From the NCBI GenBank assembly GCA_039819225.1, contig JBCBSN010000001.1, positions 31,079-95,078 of the forward strand: DNA of 64,000 nucleotides. Direction: 5' to 3'. Positions 8,801 through 16,803 of the stretch are shown in pieces. The translations under genes and the position numbers were made by a program. Source of the stretch: Ulvibacterium sp039819225. GTDB taxonomy: Bacteria; Bacteroidota; Bacteroidia; Flavobacteriales; Flavobacteriaceae. The notes under the pieces were generated by a model that was not told the origin of the DNA, searched no databases, and was given only the letters and a program-made list of their open reading frames with translations. Within the stretch, counting starts at the first letter, position 1, and every line of letters begins with the position of its first letter.

Positions 8801-9583
8801 ATGAAAAGGTTTAAAGATAAATTTCTAGTAGTTACCGGAGCCTCCAAAACAGGAGGTGTTGGGGCCAGTGTGGCCAAACTTTTTGTGGAGGAAGGGGCAA
8901 GGGTCCTTATGTTGGATATGGATGCAGAAAGTGGAGCAGAACTGCAAGAGCAACTGGGGAACGGCACCCTTTTCCTAAAGTGCGATGTAAGCTCCGAGGA
9001 GTCCGTGGCTACCTGTGTGGAAAAAGGGATTCAAAAATTTGGAGGAGTGGACTATTTGGTCAATAATGCGGCTATTTTGGGGTATACCGCGGTACATGAA
9101 ACTTCACTGGAAGAATGGAACCGGATTATGAACGTGAATGTCACCGGACAGTTTCTTTGTGCAAAACACGTTATCCCGAGTATGCTAAAAAGGGGCAAAG
9201 GGGCCATTGTGAACGTGGCCAGTGCCCAATCTTTTATGAGCCAAAAAAAAGTAGCGCCCTATGTTACCTCCAAAACCGCCATTTTAGGATTGACCCGGAG
9301 TATGGCGGTAGATTATACGCCCAAAATTCGATGTAATGCCGTATGCCCCAGTACCATAGATACCCCCATGTTACACTGGGCCCTGGAACAATCTCCTGAT
9401 CCGGATGCGGTCATGCAAGAGTGTTTGGACATGCACCTCCTGAAGCGCATTGCCCGACCCGAGGAGATTGCCTCTTTGATCGCGTTCCTTTGTAGTGACG
9501 ATGCCGCCAATATTACGGGACAATCGTTCAGAAGTGATGGGGGCATAGGACTATTGATCGAAGGAAGCAAACAGGACACCTAA
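8801..9583 (+). CDS. SDR-family NAD(P)-dependent oxidoreductase
   Basis: Classical short-chain dehydrogenase/reductase of 260 residues. The Rossmann glycine motif is TGASKTGGVG (residues 12-21), followed by NNAA (89-92), a catalytic serine near S141, and the active-site Y154xxxK158. A C-terminal GQSFRSDGG block is typical of sugar and polyol dehydrogenases. The substrate is unknown. The position, in a cluster with a sugar porter, a mannonate dehydratase and an aldose epimerase, makes a sugar or sugar-acid dehydrogenase likely. A fuconate- or uronate-type reaction is possible but not supported by any specific residue. A 390-bp repeat-bearing gap separates it from manD, so it may have its own promoter; the aldose epimerase follows 34 bp later. 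Confidence 0.88.
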   Translation: MKRFKDKFLVVTGASKTGGVGASVAKLFVEEGARVLMLDMDAESGAELQEQLGNGTLFLKCDVSSEESVATCVEKGIQKFGGVDYLVNNAAILGYTAVHETSLEEWNRIMNVNVTGQFLCAKHVIPSMLKRGKGAIVNVASAQSFMSQKKVAPYVTSKTAILGLTRSMAVDYTPKIRCNAVCPSTIDTPMLHWALEQSPDPDAVMQECLDMHLLKRIARPEEIASLIAFLCSDDAANITGQSFRSDGGIGLLIEGSKQDT

Positions 9584-9617
9584 TGTCAATGGATTTGTAC
9601 AGGGTAAAAATGAAAAC

Positions 9618-10526
9618 ATGCAAATAAGGGAGCATACGGTAAAAGGAATTGATCTTGTTGATGTCCTAGACGCCCAAGACCAACTGTTATTACGAGTAGC
9701 ACCGGGTTTTGGAGCCAAGGTTATGGAACTTAATCTGCCTGTAAAAGGAAATATAGAACCCATTCTTTGGAAGGTCAATTTTGAGGAGCTCCATACCAAT
9801 GAATTCGGAAAAAATGATATCCTTTTTCCGTTTCCCAACCGCGTGGAGGATGGCCAGTATGAATATCAGGGAAATCGATATGATTTTCCCATCAACGAAA
9901 AGGAATACAACAATAGCATTCATGGTTTTGTCCGGGAGAGGGAATTTCACCTAAAGCAGCAAGAAAGCGGGTCGAATGAGGTAAGAATTACATTTGAATA
10001 CCAGTATAAAGGCGAACTGTACTATCCTTTTCCCTTTCACCTTGAAGTAGGTTATACACTGCGGCCCGGGGTTTTTCAAATTTCATTTACCATAACCAAT
10101 ATTGGGAATACCACTTTTCCTTACGGATTAGGATGGCACCCCTACTTTGTTCAGGAGGAAAGTGGGGATACCAAGGTACAGCTGCCGGATTCTACGGAAC
10201 ATATGGCCGGGGAAAGGTATTTGCCCATTGGAAAAGTCAGTACTTGGAATAAGAGGATGTTTAGACCAGGGGATTCCTTGTATAATGTAACCTTGGAATT
10301 GGAAGACAGCAGCCCAAGCTACGTATTTTGTTCTGGTCGCAGGGGAGTGAGAATTATCCCCTCCGCCGATTTTGGGTTTTTGCAGATTTATACCCCGCCA
10401 CAAAAAAACGTTATTGCCTTGGAGCCCATGACCTGTGGGATAAACGCCTTTAATACCGGTATTGGGCTAAGGGAGCTCGGAGCAGGGGATAGCTTTGATG
10501 CGTATGTGGCCATTAACTTGGTTTAG
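9618..10526 (+). CDS. Aldose 1-epimerase family protein
   Basis: Galactose-mutarotase-fold enzyme of 302 residues that interconverts alpha and beta forms of aldoses. Visible marks are PFPNRVEDGQYEY near residue 75 (the NR..G substrate motif), SIHGFVRE with the first active-site His, LGWHPYF around residue 173 with the second, and an ALEPMT stretch near the C-terminus carrying the probable catalytic Glu. No signal peptide, so cytoplasmic. It is the last + strand gene of the carbohydrate cluster, 34 bp after the SDR gene, and faces a convergent gene across a 152-bp gap with a hairpin. Its likely job is to speed anomer conversion of the imported sugar before oxidation. Confidence 0.88.
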   Translation: MQIREHTVKGIDLVDVLDAQDQLLLRVAPGFGAKVMELNLPVKGNIEPILWKVNFEELHTNEFGKNDILFPFPNRVEDGQYEYQGNRYDFPINEKEYNNSIHGFVREREFHLKQQESGSNEVRITFEYQYKGELYYPFPFHLEVGYTLRPGVFQISFTITNIGNTTFPYGLGWHPYFVQEESGDTKVQLPDSTEHMAGERYLPIGKVSTWNKRMFRPGDSLYNVTLELEDSSPSYVFCSGRRGVRIIPSADFGFLQIYTPPQKNVIALEPMTCGINAFNTGIGLRELGAGDSFDAYVAINLV

Positions 10527-10585
10527 CAAGTTGTATGGTGTGGGGTGCCTTGTAGCGATTGATAAAAGTGTACTTTAAAGGGAAA

Positions 10586-10606
10586 ACCGTACCGGATAGG
10601 TACGGT
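10586..10606. terminator. Hairpin between convergent genes, possible terminator
   Basis: A perfect 8-bp stem (ACCGTACC / GGTACGGT) with a 5-base loop lies between the aldose epimerase (+) and the HdeD-like gene (-). A T-run occurs only about 15 bases later (from 10621), so this is a weak call for an intrinsic terminator. Position between convergent genes is the main support. Confidence 0.35.
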
Positions 10607-10678
10607 AACTTGTAGAACTCCTTTTTTGTTCCTACTATAAACAAGGGTCTTGCATCCTACAACTTTATTTTCTTGAAC

Positions 10679-11209
10679 TCAGGACAAGTTCTTTATCCTA
10701 TTGGCGAAAAACAAAAAACCTAATCCGCCCAGAACAACAAGGATGCCAGCTACCAGCAAACCTTTGTAAGGATTCTTAAGAAGGGTCATAAATACGACAA
10801 AGGCACCTATGAAATTGATAAGGCCCACGACCAAGCGGGTCGCTAAAATGGATTTGTCGATTTTATATTTGGTGCGCAATACGGAAAAGGAAAACATGAG
10901 TTCAAAAAGGCCGTAGACCATCAGAAAAAAGGTGACAAACTTTAAAAAACCTTCCAGGCTATGGGCCATTGTACCTATGACTACGGCAAACGCTATCATA
11001 CCTAAACCTTGCAATAAATGGAAATTTTTCGCAATGTTATGATGTTTATTGGCCTGGGAAAAAAGGAGGGCGAATATACCTCCGACAAAAAAACTTAGGG
11101 GAACGGCTATTTTTGCGATATGGCCTCCGATGGTTTCTGAAAGGAGCATAATTACTCCTGCTAAGAACATGGATAGTCCGCTAAGGGATAAATAATTGGT
11201 CTTGTTCAT
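10679..11209 (-). CDS. HdeD-like (DUF308) six-helix membrane protein
   Basis: A 176-residue, very hydrophobic protein with six predicted membrane helices (approximately 8-28, 33-50, 64-82, 90-110, 122-143 and 150-169), ending in a short basic tail. The layout of three helix pairs with small soluble loops is that of the HdeD/DUF308 family, whose enterobacterial member is linked to acid resistance; a biochemical function is not established. It is the last gene of a four-gene - strand run, 26 bp after the gene at 11236-11961, so it is probably co-transcribed with the flavocytochrome and the helical protein. The family call rests on the hydropathy pattern and length, with no diagnostic motif. Confidence 0.6.
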   Translation of the reverse strand: MNKTNYLSLSGLSMFLAGVIMLLSETIGGHIAKIAVPLSFFVGGIFALLFSQANKHHNIAKNFHLLQGLGMIAFAVVIGTMAHSLEGFLKFVTFFLMVYGLFELMFSFSVLRTKYKIDKSILATRLVVGLINFIGAFVVFMTLLKNPYKGLLVAGILVVLGGLGFLFFANRIKNLS

Positions 11210-11235
11210 AAGAATGTTTTAAAAGGATTAGTGTT

Positions 11236-11961
11236 TTAAATTTTTTCTCCGTCCACCCAACGCTGCATCATTACCCGTTGTGCGGGTGTTTGTTGTGTTC
11301 CTCCCGCTAGGATGTCCAAGAATTTGTCCCAAAGGGTTTTCTTTTGGGAAGCCTCTTTTTTGAGTTGTTCATAAGCGCGCATGTATTCCTCCGTGTACCG
11401 TTGTGCTTCCTGGTTTGTATAGACCAAAGGGATGTGCTTAAGGATACTATCATTAAGTTGATCCACTTCTTTCGGATCATGATTTTGTATCATTTGCAAC
11501 TGCATGCTACAGGCATACGCTTCGTTTTTAATAGCTTCATGTTTTTCGTCAATTCGCCGCCAAAGATCTTCCCAAGAGGCCGTTTCGTTTTCTGGCATGG
11601 CTTTTAGACCCAAGGATTTCATTTGTTCATATAACTCCTCGACATGCTCCACATATTTGGGATAATGGTTCCAGTCATCCGCAATGTTTCCGGCCTTTTT
11701 CTCCCTTATCTTGGATATGGCCTCGGCCATGATTTGTTTTAGCTTTTGAATAGTTTCAGAATAATCGTTCATTTTTTCCAACCATTCTTTTCGGGTATCT
11801 TCCGATGCGAAATTTGTTATTTGGGAAGTAGCCTTCTCTAAATCTGTGGATAGTTCGGATCCCAAGGTTTTCATGGAGCTCCAGTTTTCGGAAGTGGCCT
11901 TGGCCAAGTGCCGTATGGATACCACGGCCTGTATTACGGGATTGAATTCATGTTCGTTCAT
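11236..11961 (-). CDS. Unknown helical, charged cytoplasmic protein
   Basis: I do not recognise this 241-residue protein. It has no signal peptide and no membrane helix. It is rich in Glu, Lys, Gln and Trp, with long stretches of helix-forming heptad-like sequence (about 25-95 and 125-220), so a helical bundle or coiled coil is likely. A C-terminal GGTQQTPAQRVMMQRW segment is distinctive and could serve as a search tag. The gene sits between the flavocytochrome (57 bp upstream) and the HdeD-like gene (26 bp downstream) on the same strand, which suggests a role in the same stress or redox process. This is guilt by association only. Good codon use and a full-length frame support that it is real. 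Confidence 0.75.
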   Translation of the reverse strand: MNEHEFNPVIQAVVSIRHLAKATSENWSSMKTLGSELSTDLEKATSQITNFASEDTRKEWLEKMNDYSETIQKLKQIMAEAISKIREKKAGNIADDWNHYPKYVEHVEELYEQMKSLGLKAMPENETASWEDLWRRIDEKHEAIKNEAYACSMQLQMIQNHDPKEVDQLNDSILKHIPLVYTNQEAQRYTEEYMRAYEQLKKEASQKKTLWDKFLDILAGGTQQTPAQRVMMQRWVDGEKI

Positions 11962-12018
11962 CTAATTTGTGTTTTGGATTCTTAAAATAGAGCGATTGAA
12001 ATAATTCTTTTGTAAGGA

Positions 12019-13320
12019 TTACCGGAATGCAAATTCCTCGTCATAGATATTTTCACGGGCAACACCTTCTTGACGGAGTTGTTTTGCGATGCTATTTTTT
12101 AGGTTTTCCGGGCCGCAGATAAGAAAGGACTTTTGTTCTGGTTGCCGTATACCCATATCGTTAACAGAAAGGTGGCCACGTTCTTTGGATTGCCACAGAA
12201 TAAATTGAAATAATGGGTTCTTTTGGGCCAAGGATGCAAAATGGTTCCTGTAAGGTGCCCCGGAAGCATCTGATACGCACCAAAACAAAGTGACCTTCTG
12301 GGGGTAGTAATCGTGTATCAAAGAAAGGAAAGGGGTTATACCTATACCTCCGGCAATCCAGATCTGTTCCTTCTCCTTGGAATAGGCACTAGAGAACTTG
12401 CCGTACGGCCCTTCTACCTTAACGTTGTCTCCCGTTGAGAGTTTTTCGGAAAGGGAACGGGTATAATCGCCTAAACCTTTTACAGTTACCTTAAGATTCT
12501 CTTCCAACGGATGGCTGCTTATGGTAAAGGGATGTTGCTCCGTTTTGCTCACTGAAGGGAAGGTAAAAAAAGCAAACTGGCCGGCCTTGAAGGAAAGTTT
12601 TATATTTTTTGGGCTTAGCGTTAGTTCCGTTACCCCGTTGCCCAGATCCTTTATTTGGCCTACGGTATAGTCCAGCTTTTTACGGAACAATGAAAACAAA
12701 AAGGCCCTATACACCCAAGCCGCTATACCTACAAAGGCCATCCCAAAAACATAGACACGGGTAATGGGAAGTTCCTTGATAAGGCTGTCCACCAAAATAC
12801 CATGTGCCACGCCCATCATATAGAAGACGCCCATAAGTTTGTGGAAGTTGATCCATTTGTGATAGGGAATCTTTCTTTTAAAAATGGGAGCTGCGGAAAG
12901 AATCACCCCAATAATGATCAAAATAAAGGCATAAAACCCAAGGGGTTTGCCCACATTGAACTCCACCAGGTCCCGGGGAACAATTAAAAAATGGGCCAAC
13001 AACAGGAACACGGCAATGACCCCTGATCGGCGATGGATAAGGTACATTTTGTCCAGCCCTCCAAAAAGGCTTTCCACCCATTTGGCGCGTGTGGCCATTA
13101 AGAAGTTAAAAGCAAAAACGGTTACCACCCAGGAGGAGAAAACCTCCCCCAGGATACGATGCGGGTTTTTCCAGGATACCTCCCTGAGTTCTCCAAATAG
13201 CAAAGTATCGGAAGAAACCTCTTTAAAACTACCTTCGTAGAAATAGAGGTCAATGATCCAAAAAATAAAATGGATTCCAACAATTATGGGAAAATATACT
13301 TCCTGTTTAAGATGCCTCAT
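12019..13320 (-). CDS. Ferric-reductase-like transmembrane flavoprotein (FAD/NAD(P)H oxidoreductase)
   Basis: A 433-residue protein joining an N-terminal ferric-reductase-like membrane domain (about six helices, residues 10-215) to a ferredoxin-reductase-type FAD and NAD(P) module. Histidines suited to haem binding occur in pairs within the helices (IHRRSG, LAHFLI, FHKLMG, VAHGIL). The flavin motif is HPFTISSHP near residue 265, the nucleotide motif is IAGGIGITPFLSL near residue 325, and the chain ends LICGPENLK...EEFAFR as usual for the NAD domain. Such proteins move electrons from NAD(P)H across the membrane to iron, oxygen or other acceptors. It follows the AraC gene by 19 bp and precedes an unknown helical protein. 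The real acceptor is not known. Confidence 0.85.
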   Translation of the reverse strand: MRHLKQEVYFPIIVGIHFIFWIIDLYFYEGSFKEVSSDTLLFGELREVSWKNPHRILGEVFSSWVVTVFAFNFLMATRAKWVESLFGGLDKMYLIHRRSGVIAVFLLLAHFLIVPRDLVEFNVGKPLGFYAFILIIIGVILSAAPIFKRKIPYHKWINFHKLMGVFYMMGVAHGILVDSLIKELPITRVYVFGMAFVGIAAWVYRAFLFSLFRKKLDYTVGQIKDLGNGVTELTLSPKNIKLSFKAGQFAFFTFPSVSKTEQHPFTISSHPLEENLKVTVKGLGDYTRSLSEKLSTGDNVKVEGPYGKFSSAYSKEKEQIWIAGGIGITPFLSLIHDYYPQKVTLFWCVSDASGAPYRNHFASLAQKNPLFQFILWQSKERGHLSVNDMGIRQPEQKSFLICGPENLKNSIAKQLRQEGVARENIYDEEFAFR

Positions 13321-13339
13321 GCCTAAGTTTTGGACAAAC

Positions 13340-14107
13340 CTAGAGCTTCTTAATATTCTTCAATTGTATAAATTGGTCATTTTGCCTTTTGTGCAATATG
13401 GAAGGGGTATGGCCTGTATGTTTTTTGACTTCGCGAATAAAATGGGCCTGGTCATAAAAGCCTTTTTCAGGAAAAAATTCCCCTTCCCTAATGTGTAGAT
13501 AGGCCCGGTAGCACTTTTGGACATTGAGGTATTTTTTCAAGGAAATACCCATATAGGTATTGAGGTACCGGTTTATTTCGCGCTGGGACCAATAAATTTG
13601 ATCGGCTACTTCGGAGGCTTGAAGGTCTCCGTAGGTGCCATAGAGCAATTGGCTTAGTCGGAGTCTATTTGCCCTTATTTCGTTAGGAGGCGGCAATTGT
13701 TTCAAGAAAACGGCTTCCAGTTGTTTCGCCAATTCCATAAATGAATCAAAATGAAGTCCTTTAATGCCAAGATAGTCAACATCCAATTGTTCCACGGAAT
13801 TAAGAATGGACCGGATTTCCCTTTTTAAGATATACTCCGGCGCGAGGATCCTGAATTTCACCCCATAGGTGATTACCCCTGGGGGGATTACGATTTCAAC
13901 TTCCTTCATCCATAGACCCGTTAAGAAGTAGGCCGAAATTTCCCCTTCCTTAAGCTGAATGATAAGTTTAAAATACCCATCCGGACAAATGGTCATCGTA
14001 TTCGGGGTATCTGAGGTGTTTTGTGAGGAAAAATAGAGGGAGATAAAATCTTCCAGTTCAGGGGAAGGATAAATCTCCGAATAGATATGGTTGGTTTTAG
14101 GGGGCAT
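13340..14107 (-). CDS. AraC-family transcriptional regulator
   Basis: A 255-residue regulator. The C-terminal third (about 155-240) is an AraC-type double helix-turn-helix: ASEVADQIYWSQREINRYL is the first unit, and the second contains FYDQAHFIREVKKHTGHTP, a close match to the family consensus F.D.SHF.R.FK...G.TP. The N-terminal half resembles the small sensor domain found in many Bacteroidota AraC proteins (the CPDGYFKLIIQL region). It is the first gene of the - strand run that continues into the flavocytochrome 19 bp later, so it most likely controls its own operon. The inducer is unknown. Confidence 0.88.
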   Translation of the reverse strand: MPPKTNHIYSEIYPSPELEDFISLYFSSQNTSDTPNTMTICPDGYFKLIIQLKEGEISAYFLTGLWMKEVEIVIPPGVITYGVKFRILAPEYILKREIRSILNSVEQLDVDYLGIKGLHFDSFMELAKQLEAVFLKQLPPPNEIRANRLRLSQLLYGTYGDLQASEVADQIYWSQREINRYLNTYMGISLKKYLNVQKCYRAYLHIREGEFFPEKGFYDQAHFIREVKKHTGHTPSILHKRQNDQFIQLKNIKKL

Positions 14108-14242
14108 TATCCAAGGTTGTCAGGCTAATAGTGGCATGGACGTCATAAGCTCCGTAAGATAATTATTCTACAACTAATGAACCACAAGGCCAAGGCATAA
14201 AACAAAAGGAAAGCAATGATTTGGGGGAGTGCAACCTTTGGT

Positions 14243-14371
14243 CTAAAAGAAACCAAAGGCCGCAAGGATCAGGCCTACCACCACAGCCAAAAGTATGCCT
14301 ATTAGGACCAATACCATGACGCTAAGGAAGGCGTTCAGGACCTTGGTCCCGAAAGAAATGTGATGTTCCAT
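14243..14371 (-). CDS. Small single-span membrane peptide (42 residues)
   Basis: A short frame with an ATG start at 14371 and a TAG stop at 14243 encodes 42 residues: a polar start (MEHHISFGTK), then an almost unbroken hydrophobic stretch of about 28 residues rich in Val, Leu, Ile, Ala and Gly, ending AAFGFF. That composition is unlikely by chance and suits a membrane-spanning peptide. It stands alone between the AraC gene and a sugar porter, both on the - strand. No strong ribosome site is seen, as is usual in this phylum. The function is unknown; the rest of the gap between 14108 and 14573 shows no other gene. Confidence 0.45.
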   Translation of the reverse strand: MEHHISFGTKVLNAFLSVMVLVLIGILLAVVVGLILAAFGFF

Positions 14372-14573
14372 AGTGTGTTTATTTACTGTAATATAGGGAA
14401 TTAAGACCTAAAATCCTCGGATTTAGGTATTTATTTCGACTAAGTGCCCTGGATTTAGTATGTATGACCGGTATATGGTCAATCTTTTCGATATACGGTC
14501 AAGCGTGGCAATAGGACATCAAAACAACCCAAGGCATACAATCGAAACAACCGGTTAAGGAGAAATTGCCCTA
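14372..14573. other. Gap with a hairpin and a short direct repeat
   Basis: The stretch contains an imperfect hairpin at 14406-14428 (ACCTAAAATCC, loop TC, GGATTTAGGT). It also has two similar 13-mers at about 14470-14502, both of the form GATATA[C/T]GGTCAA or close to it, which could be a regulator half-site pair. Neither is strong enough to call as terminator or operator. Confidence 0.25.
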
Positions 14574-15926
14574 TTACCCCTTTTGGCCTCCACTCAGTTT
14601 TTTGCTCAATTCTTCCAGCGAAACCCCTTTGGTCTCCGGCATCATAAAGAGTACAAATAGTAACTGCAGTACCATCATGCCCGCAAAGAAGATAAATATA
14701 GGCCAAGGATTGTCCTTAAAGATGCCTTTTTCGGCATCCAGGAAAATAGGGGTGACCAAGGTAATAAGTGCGGCAAACACCCAATGGGTTCCTGTGCCCC
14801 ACGACTGCCCGAAAGCACGGATTTTGTTAGGAAATATTTCCGAGATAAATACCCAGATGACCGCGCCCTGTCCTACGGCATGCGAGGCAATAAAGACAAG
14901 CACAAAGGTGAGGAGTAGGGATGGCCCCGCCCCACTGTAAAAACACCAGCCTACCATGGCCAGACTAACAATATAGCCCACGGAGCCTATTTTCATCAAT
15001 TGTTTCCTTCCCAGCCGATCGATAAGCCAAACCCCCACAAAGGTGAAAATAAGGTTTACCAGGCCTATTGAAATGGAGCTAAACAGGGATTCCTGAGAGG
15101 CAAGACCGGCCCTTTCCAGAATCTCCGGGGCGTAGTATAGCACAAAGTTAATACCCGAAAGCTGATTAAAAAACGCGATCAAAAATGCCAGTATCAAAGG
15201 TGTTTTATATCTGCCTGAAAAAAGATTTTCCTTGGGTTGGTCCCCTGGGTTGAATTTTTCGATTTCGGCAAGCTTTTCCTGGGCCTCATTTTCAGGAAAG
15301 AGCATCCGTAAGGTGCTCAGGGCCCCTTCCTTGTCGTTTTTGGTAATGGCCAGCCATCTGGGGCTTTTGGGTATTTGGAGCACCATAACCGTATATAGGA
15401 TTGCGGGGATGGCCTCAACGCCCAACATCCAACGCCAGTCATTGGATCCCCCGAAACCTTGTAGCAAATAATTGGATATAAAGGCGATCAAGATGCCCAA
15501 GACCAGATTAAATTGATACAAGGCACCGAGCTTTCCCCGATTTTCTGGGGAAGAGATTTCCGAAATATAAATAGGGGCGGCCACGGAAGAGGCTCCAACA
15601 CCGAGTCCCCCGATAAACCTGAAAAAGGAAAAGGTGTACGGGTCTCCTGCCAATGCAGAACCCAGTGCGGAGGCCGCATAGAGAATACCGATCCAAAAAA
15701 GCGTTTTCTTTCTGCCCAGACGGTCACAGGGAATACCGCCAAAAAGAGATCCGATGACCGTTCCCCAGAGCGCCATGGACATGATAAAAATACCATGAAA
15801 TACCGGTGAGGTATTCCAAAGTTCCTTGATAGGGAGGTTGGCCCCACTGATAACTACGGTATCAAAGCCAAAAAGAAAGCCGGACAAGGCGGCGGTAAGG
15901 GAAATTCTAAAAAGTCTGGATTGCAT
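14574..15926 (-). CDS. MFS sugar porter (second)
   Basis: Twelve-helix sugar porter, 450 residues, inner membrane. Motifs are GFLFGFDTVVISGAN in helix 1, CDRLGRKKTLF in the loop after helix 2, GASSVAAPIYISEISSPENRG in helix 4 and beyond, PKSPRWLA after helix 6, NQLSGINFVLYYAPEI in helix 7, IDRLGRKQLM, and a C-terminal PETKGVSLEEL. It is more divergent from the porter at 5744-7177 than a recent duplicate would be. It has no clear operon partner: waaA and the small lipoprotein lie more than 600 bp away, and the 42-residue peptide gene lies downstream. The substrate is unknown. Confidence 0.9.
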   Translation of the reverse strand: MQSRLFRISLTAALSGFLFGFDTVVISGANLPIKELWNTSPVFHGIFIMSMALWGTVIGSLFGGIPCDRLGRKKTLFWIGILYAASALGSALAGDPYTFSFFRFIGGLGVGASSVAAPIYISEISSPENRGKLGALYQFNLVLGILIAFISNYLLQGFGGSNDWRWMLGVEAIPAILYTVMVLQIPKSPRWLAITKNDKEGALSTLRMLFPENEAQEKLAEIEKFNPGDQPKENLFSGRYKTPLILAFLIAFFNQLSGINFVLYYAPEILERAGLASQESLFSSISIGLVNLIFTFVGVWLIDRLGRKQLMKIGSVGYIVSLAMVGWCFYSGAGPSLLLTFVLVFIASHAVGQGAVIWVFISEIFPNKIRAFGQSWGTGTHWVFAALITLVTPIFLDAEKGIFKDNPWPIFIFFAGMMVLQLLFVLFMMPETKGVSLEELSKKLSGGQKG

Positions 15927-16301
15927 TGGTTTTTGGATTTCGGTAAAACTAACGAAAAATTACAAAAAGATTCCAGGGAACACCACAACTTGGTGTACTG
16001 TCAATTTCACTTTTTTTGAAATTTTCCAACGTTATGATGGTACCTGAGTAGGCCTGGTTTCTTACTGAAAGGACGGGATACTATTTTTGAGGATCCGGGC
16101 GGTTCCTCTCTTCGGACAAGGTAAGGAACCGTTCCAAGTCCCGTTCAAATTTTGAGGTTGTCCGGACGGTTTTCCAAATGGTCCGTTCGTTCTATTTTAT
16201 GGATTAGGGTGGTCGGTCGTGTGTTCCTTCTCTTGGCCAAGGGAAGGTGGGGCCACCTTTTGGCGGACTCGGAAGGGATTGAGGTCCAGATCCATGATCT
16301 T
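15927..16301. other. Gene-poor stretch, nothing recognised
   Basis: Upstream of the sugar porter I find no credible frame, RNA or strong promoter. The base composition shifts to GC-rich blocks near 16090-16280 (CCGTTC and GGACGG words), which may be older repeat debris next to the MITE-like element that starts at 16302. Confidence 0.3.
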
Positions 16302-16462
16302 ATACCAATTCGATATACAAAACCGGTCAAAGAAAATGGGTTATTTTTTTGTAGGGCGAAAAAGAAAATCCAAGCATAGCAAGAGCTACGTTTGTATTTT
16401 ATTTTGAAGCACAACGGAAAAAGAGACGTTTTATAGATCGATTTTGTATGTTGAATTAGTAT
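16302..16462. repeat. MITE-like element with 21-bp terminal inverted repeats
   Basis: The sequence ATACCAATTCGATATACAAAA at 16302-16322 is matched, in inverted orientation, by 16442-16462, which reads ATACTAATTCAACATACAAAA on the - strand (18 of 21 identical). The 161-bp unit between holds no gene. A stretch inside it (16384-16411 on the - strand) recurs with 25 of 28 matches at 41458-41485, and its terminal sequence recurs at 52931-52951. Terminal inverted repeats plus related pieces elsewhere suggest a non-autonomous mobile element. No transposase is seen in the window. Confidence 0.55.
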
Positions 16463-16545
16463 TATAGGTGCGGTCTCCTCCTTTTCCCTAAGGATGTAAG
16501 CCTAAAGCCACTGTTGCTTACAAAAAAGAGGGACATGAGGTACTC

Positions 16546-16779
16546 TTATAGGAGTGCCATCTTGGGTTTTAAACTGTCCATGGGATGGCTCTTTCTCTTT
16601 TTCTGAAAAGTGCTGTCCGGTATTTGTAAAGGTTTGTTCCGTAAGGAATCATATTTTTTGGGGGAGCTTGGGGAGGGTTCCTGTGGATTGGATTTACGGC
16701 TTTCCCCTAAATTCTCACCACAAGAAAACGGCAAAACCCAGAAGCAGCTAATAAGGATAAGGGAAAGGGCAATTCTCAT
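16546..16779 (-). CDS. Small predicted lipoprotein (77 residues)
   Basis: The frame opens with MRIALSLILISCFW and reaches LPFSCGEN, a plausible signal peptide with a lipobox Cys near residue 20. The remaining 57 residues are polar, rich in Ser, Pro and Lys, with no recognisable domain. It begins 25 bp downstream of waaA on the same strand, so it could be co-transcribed with it. The well-formed lipoprotein signal is the main reason for calling it a gene; low complexity and short length keep confidence modest. No function can be given. Confidence 0.5.
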   Translation of the reverse strand: MRIALSLILISCFWVLPFSCGENLGESRKSNPQEPSPSSPKKYDSLRNKPLQIPDSTFQKKRKSHPMDSLKPKMALL

Positions 16780-16803
16780 AAATGGATGGAACTTTGCGAA
16801 CTC

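Noticed and set aside
15488..15847. Overlapping frames on both strands inside the second sugar porter
   Set aside because: The sugar porter motifs cover this region in one frame; the alternatives give Arg/Pro/Cys-rich products without domains.
16145..16414. A - strand frame of about 89 codons in the gap before waaA
   Set aside because: It runs through the MITE-like terminal repeat and its product has no signal or domain. Repeat sequence explains it.
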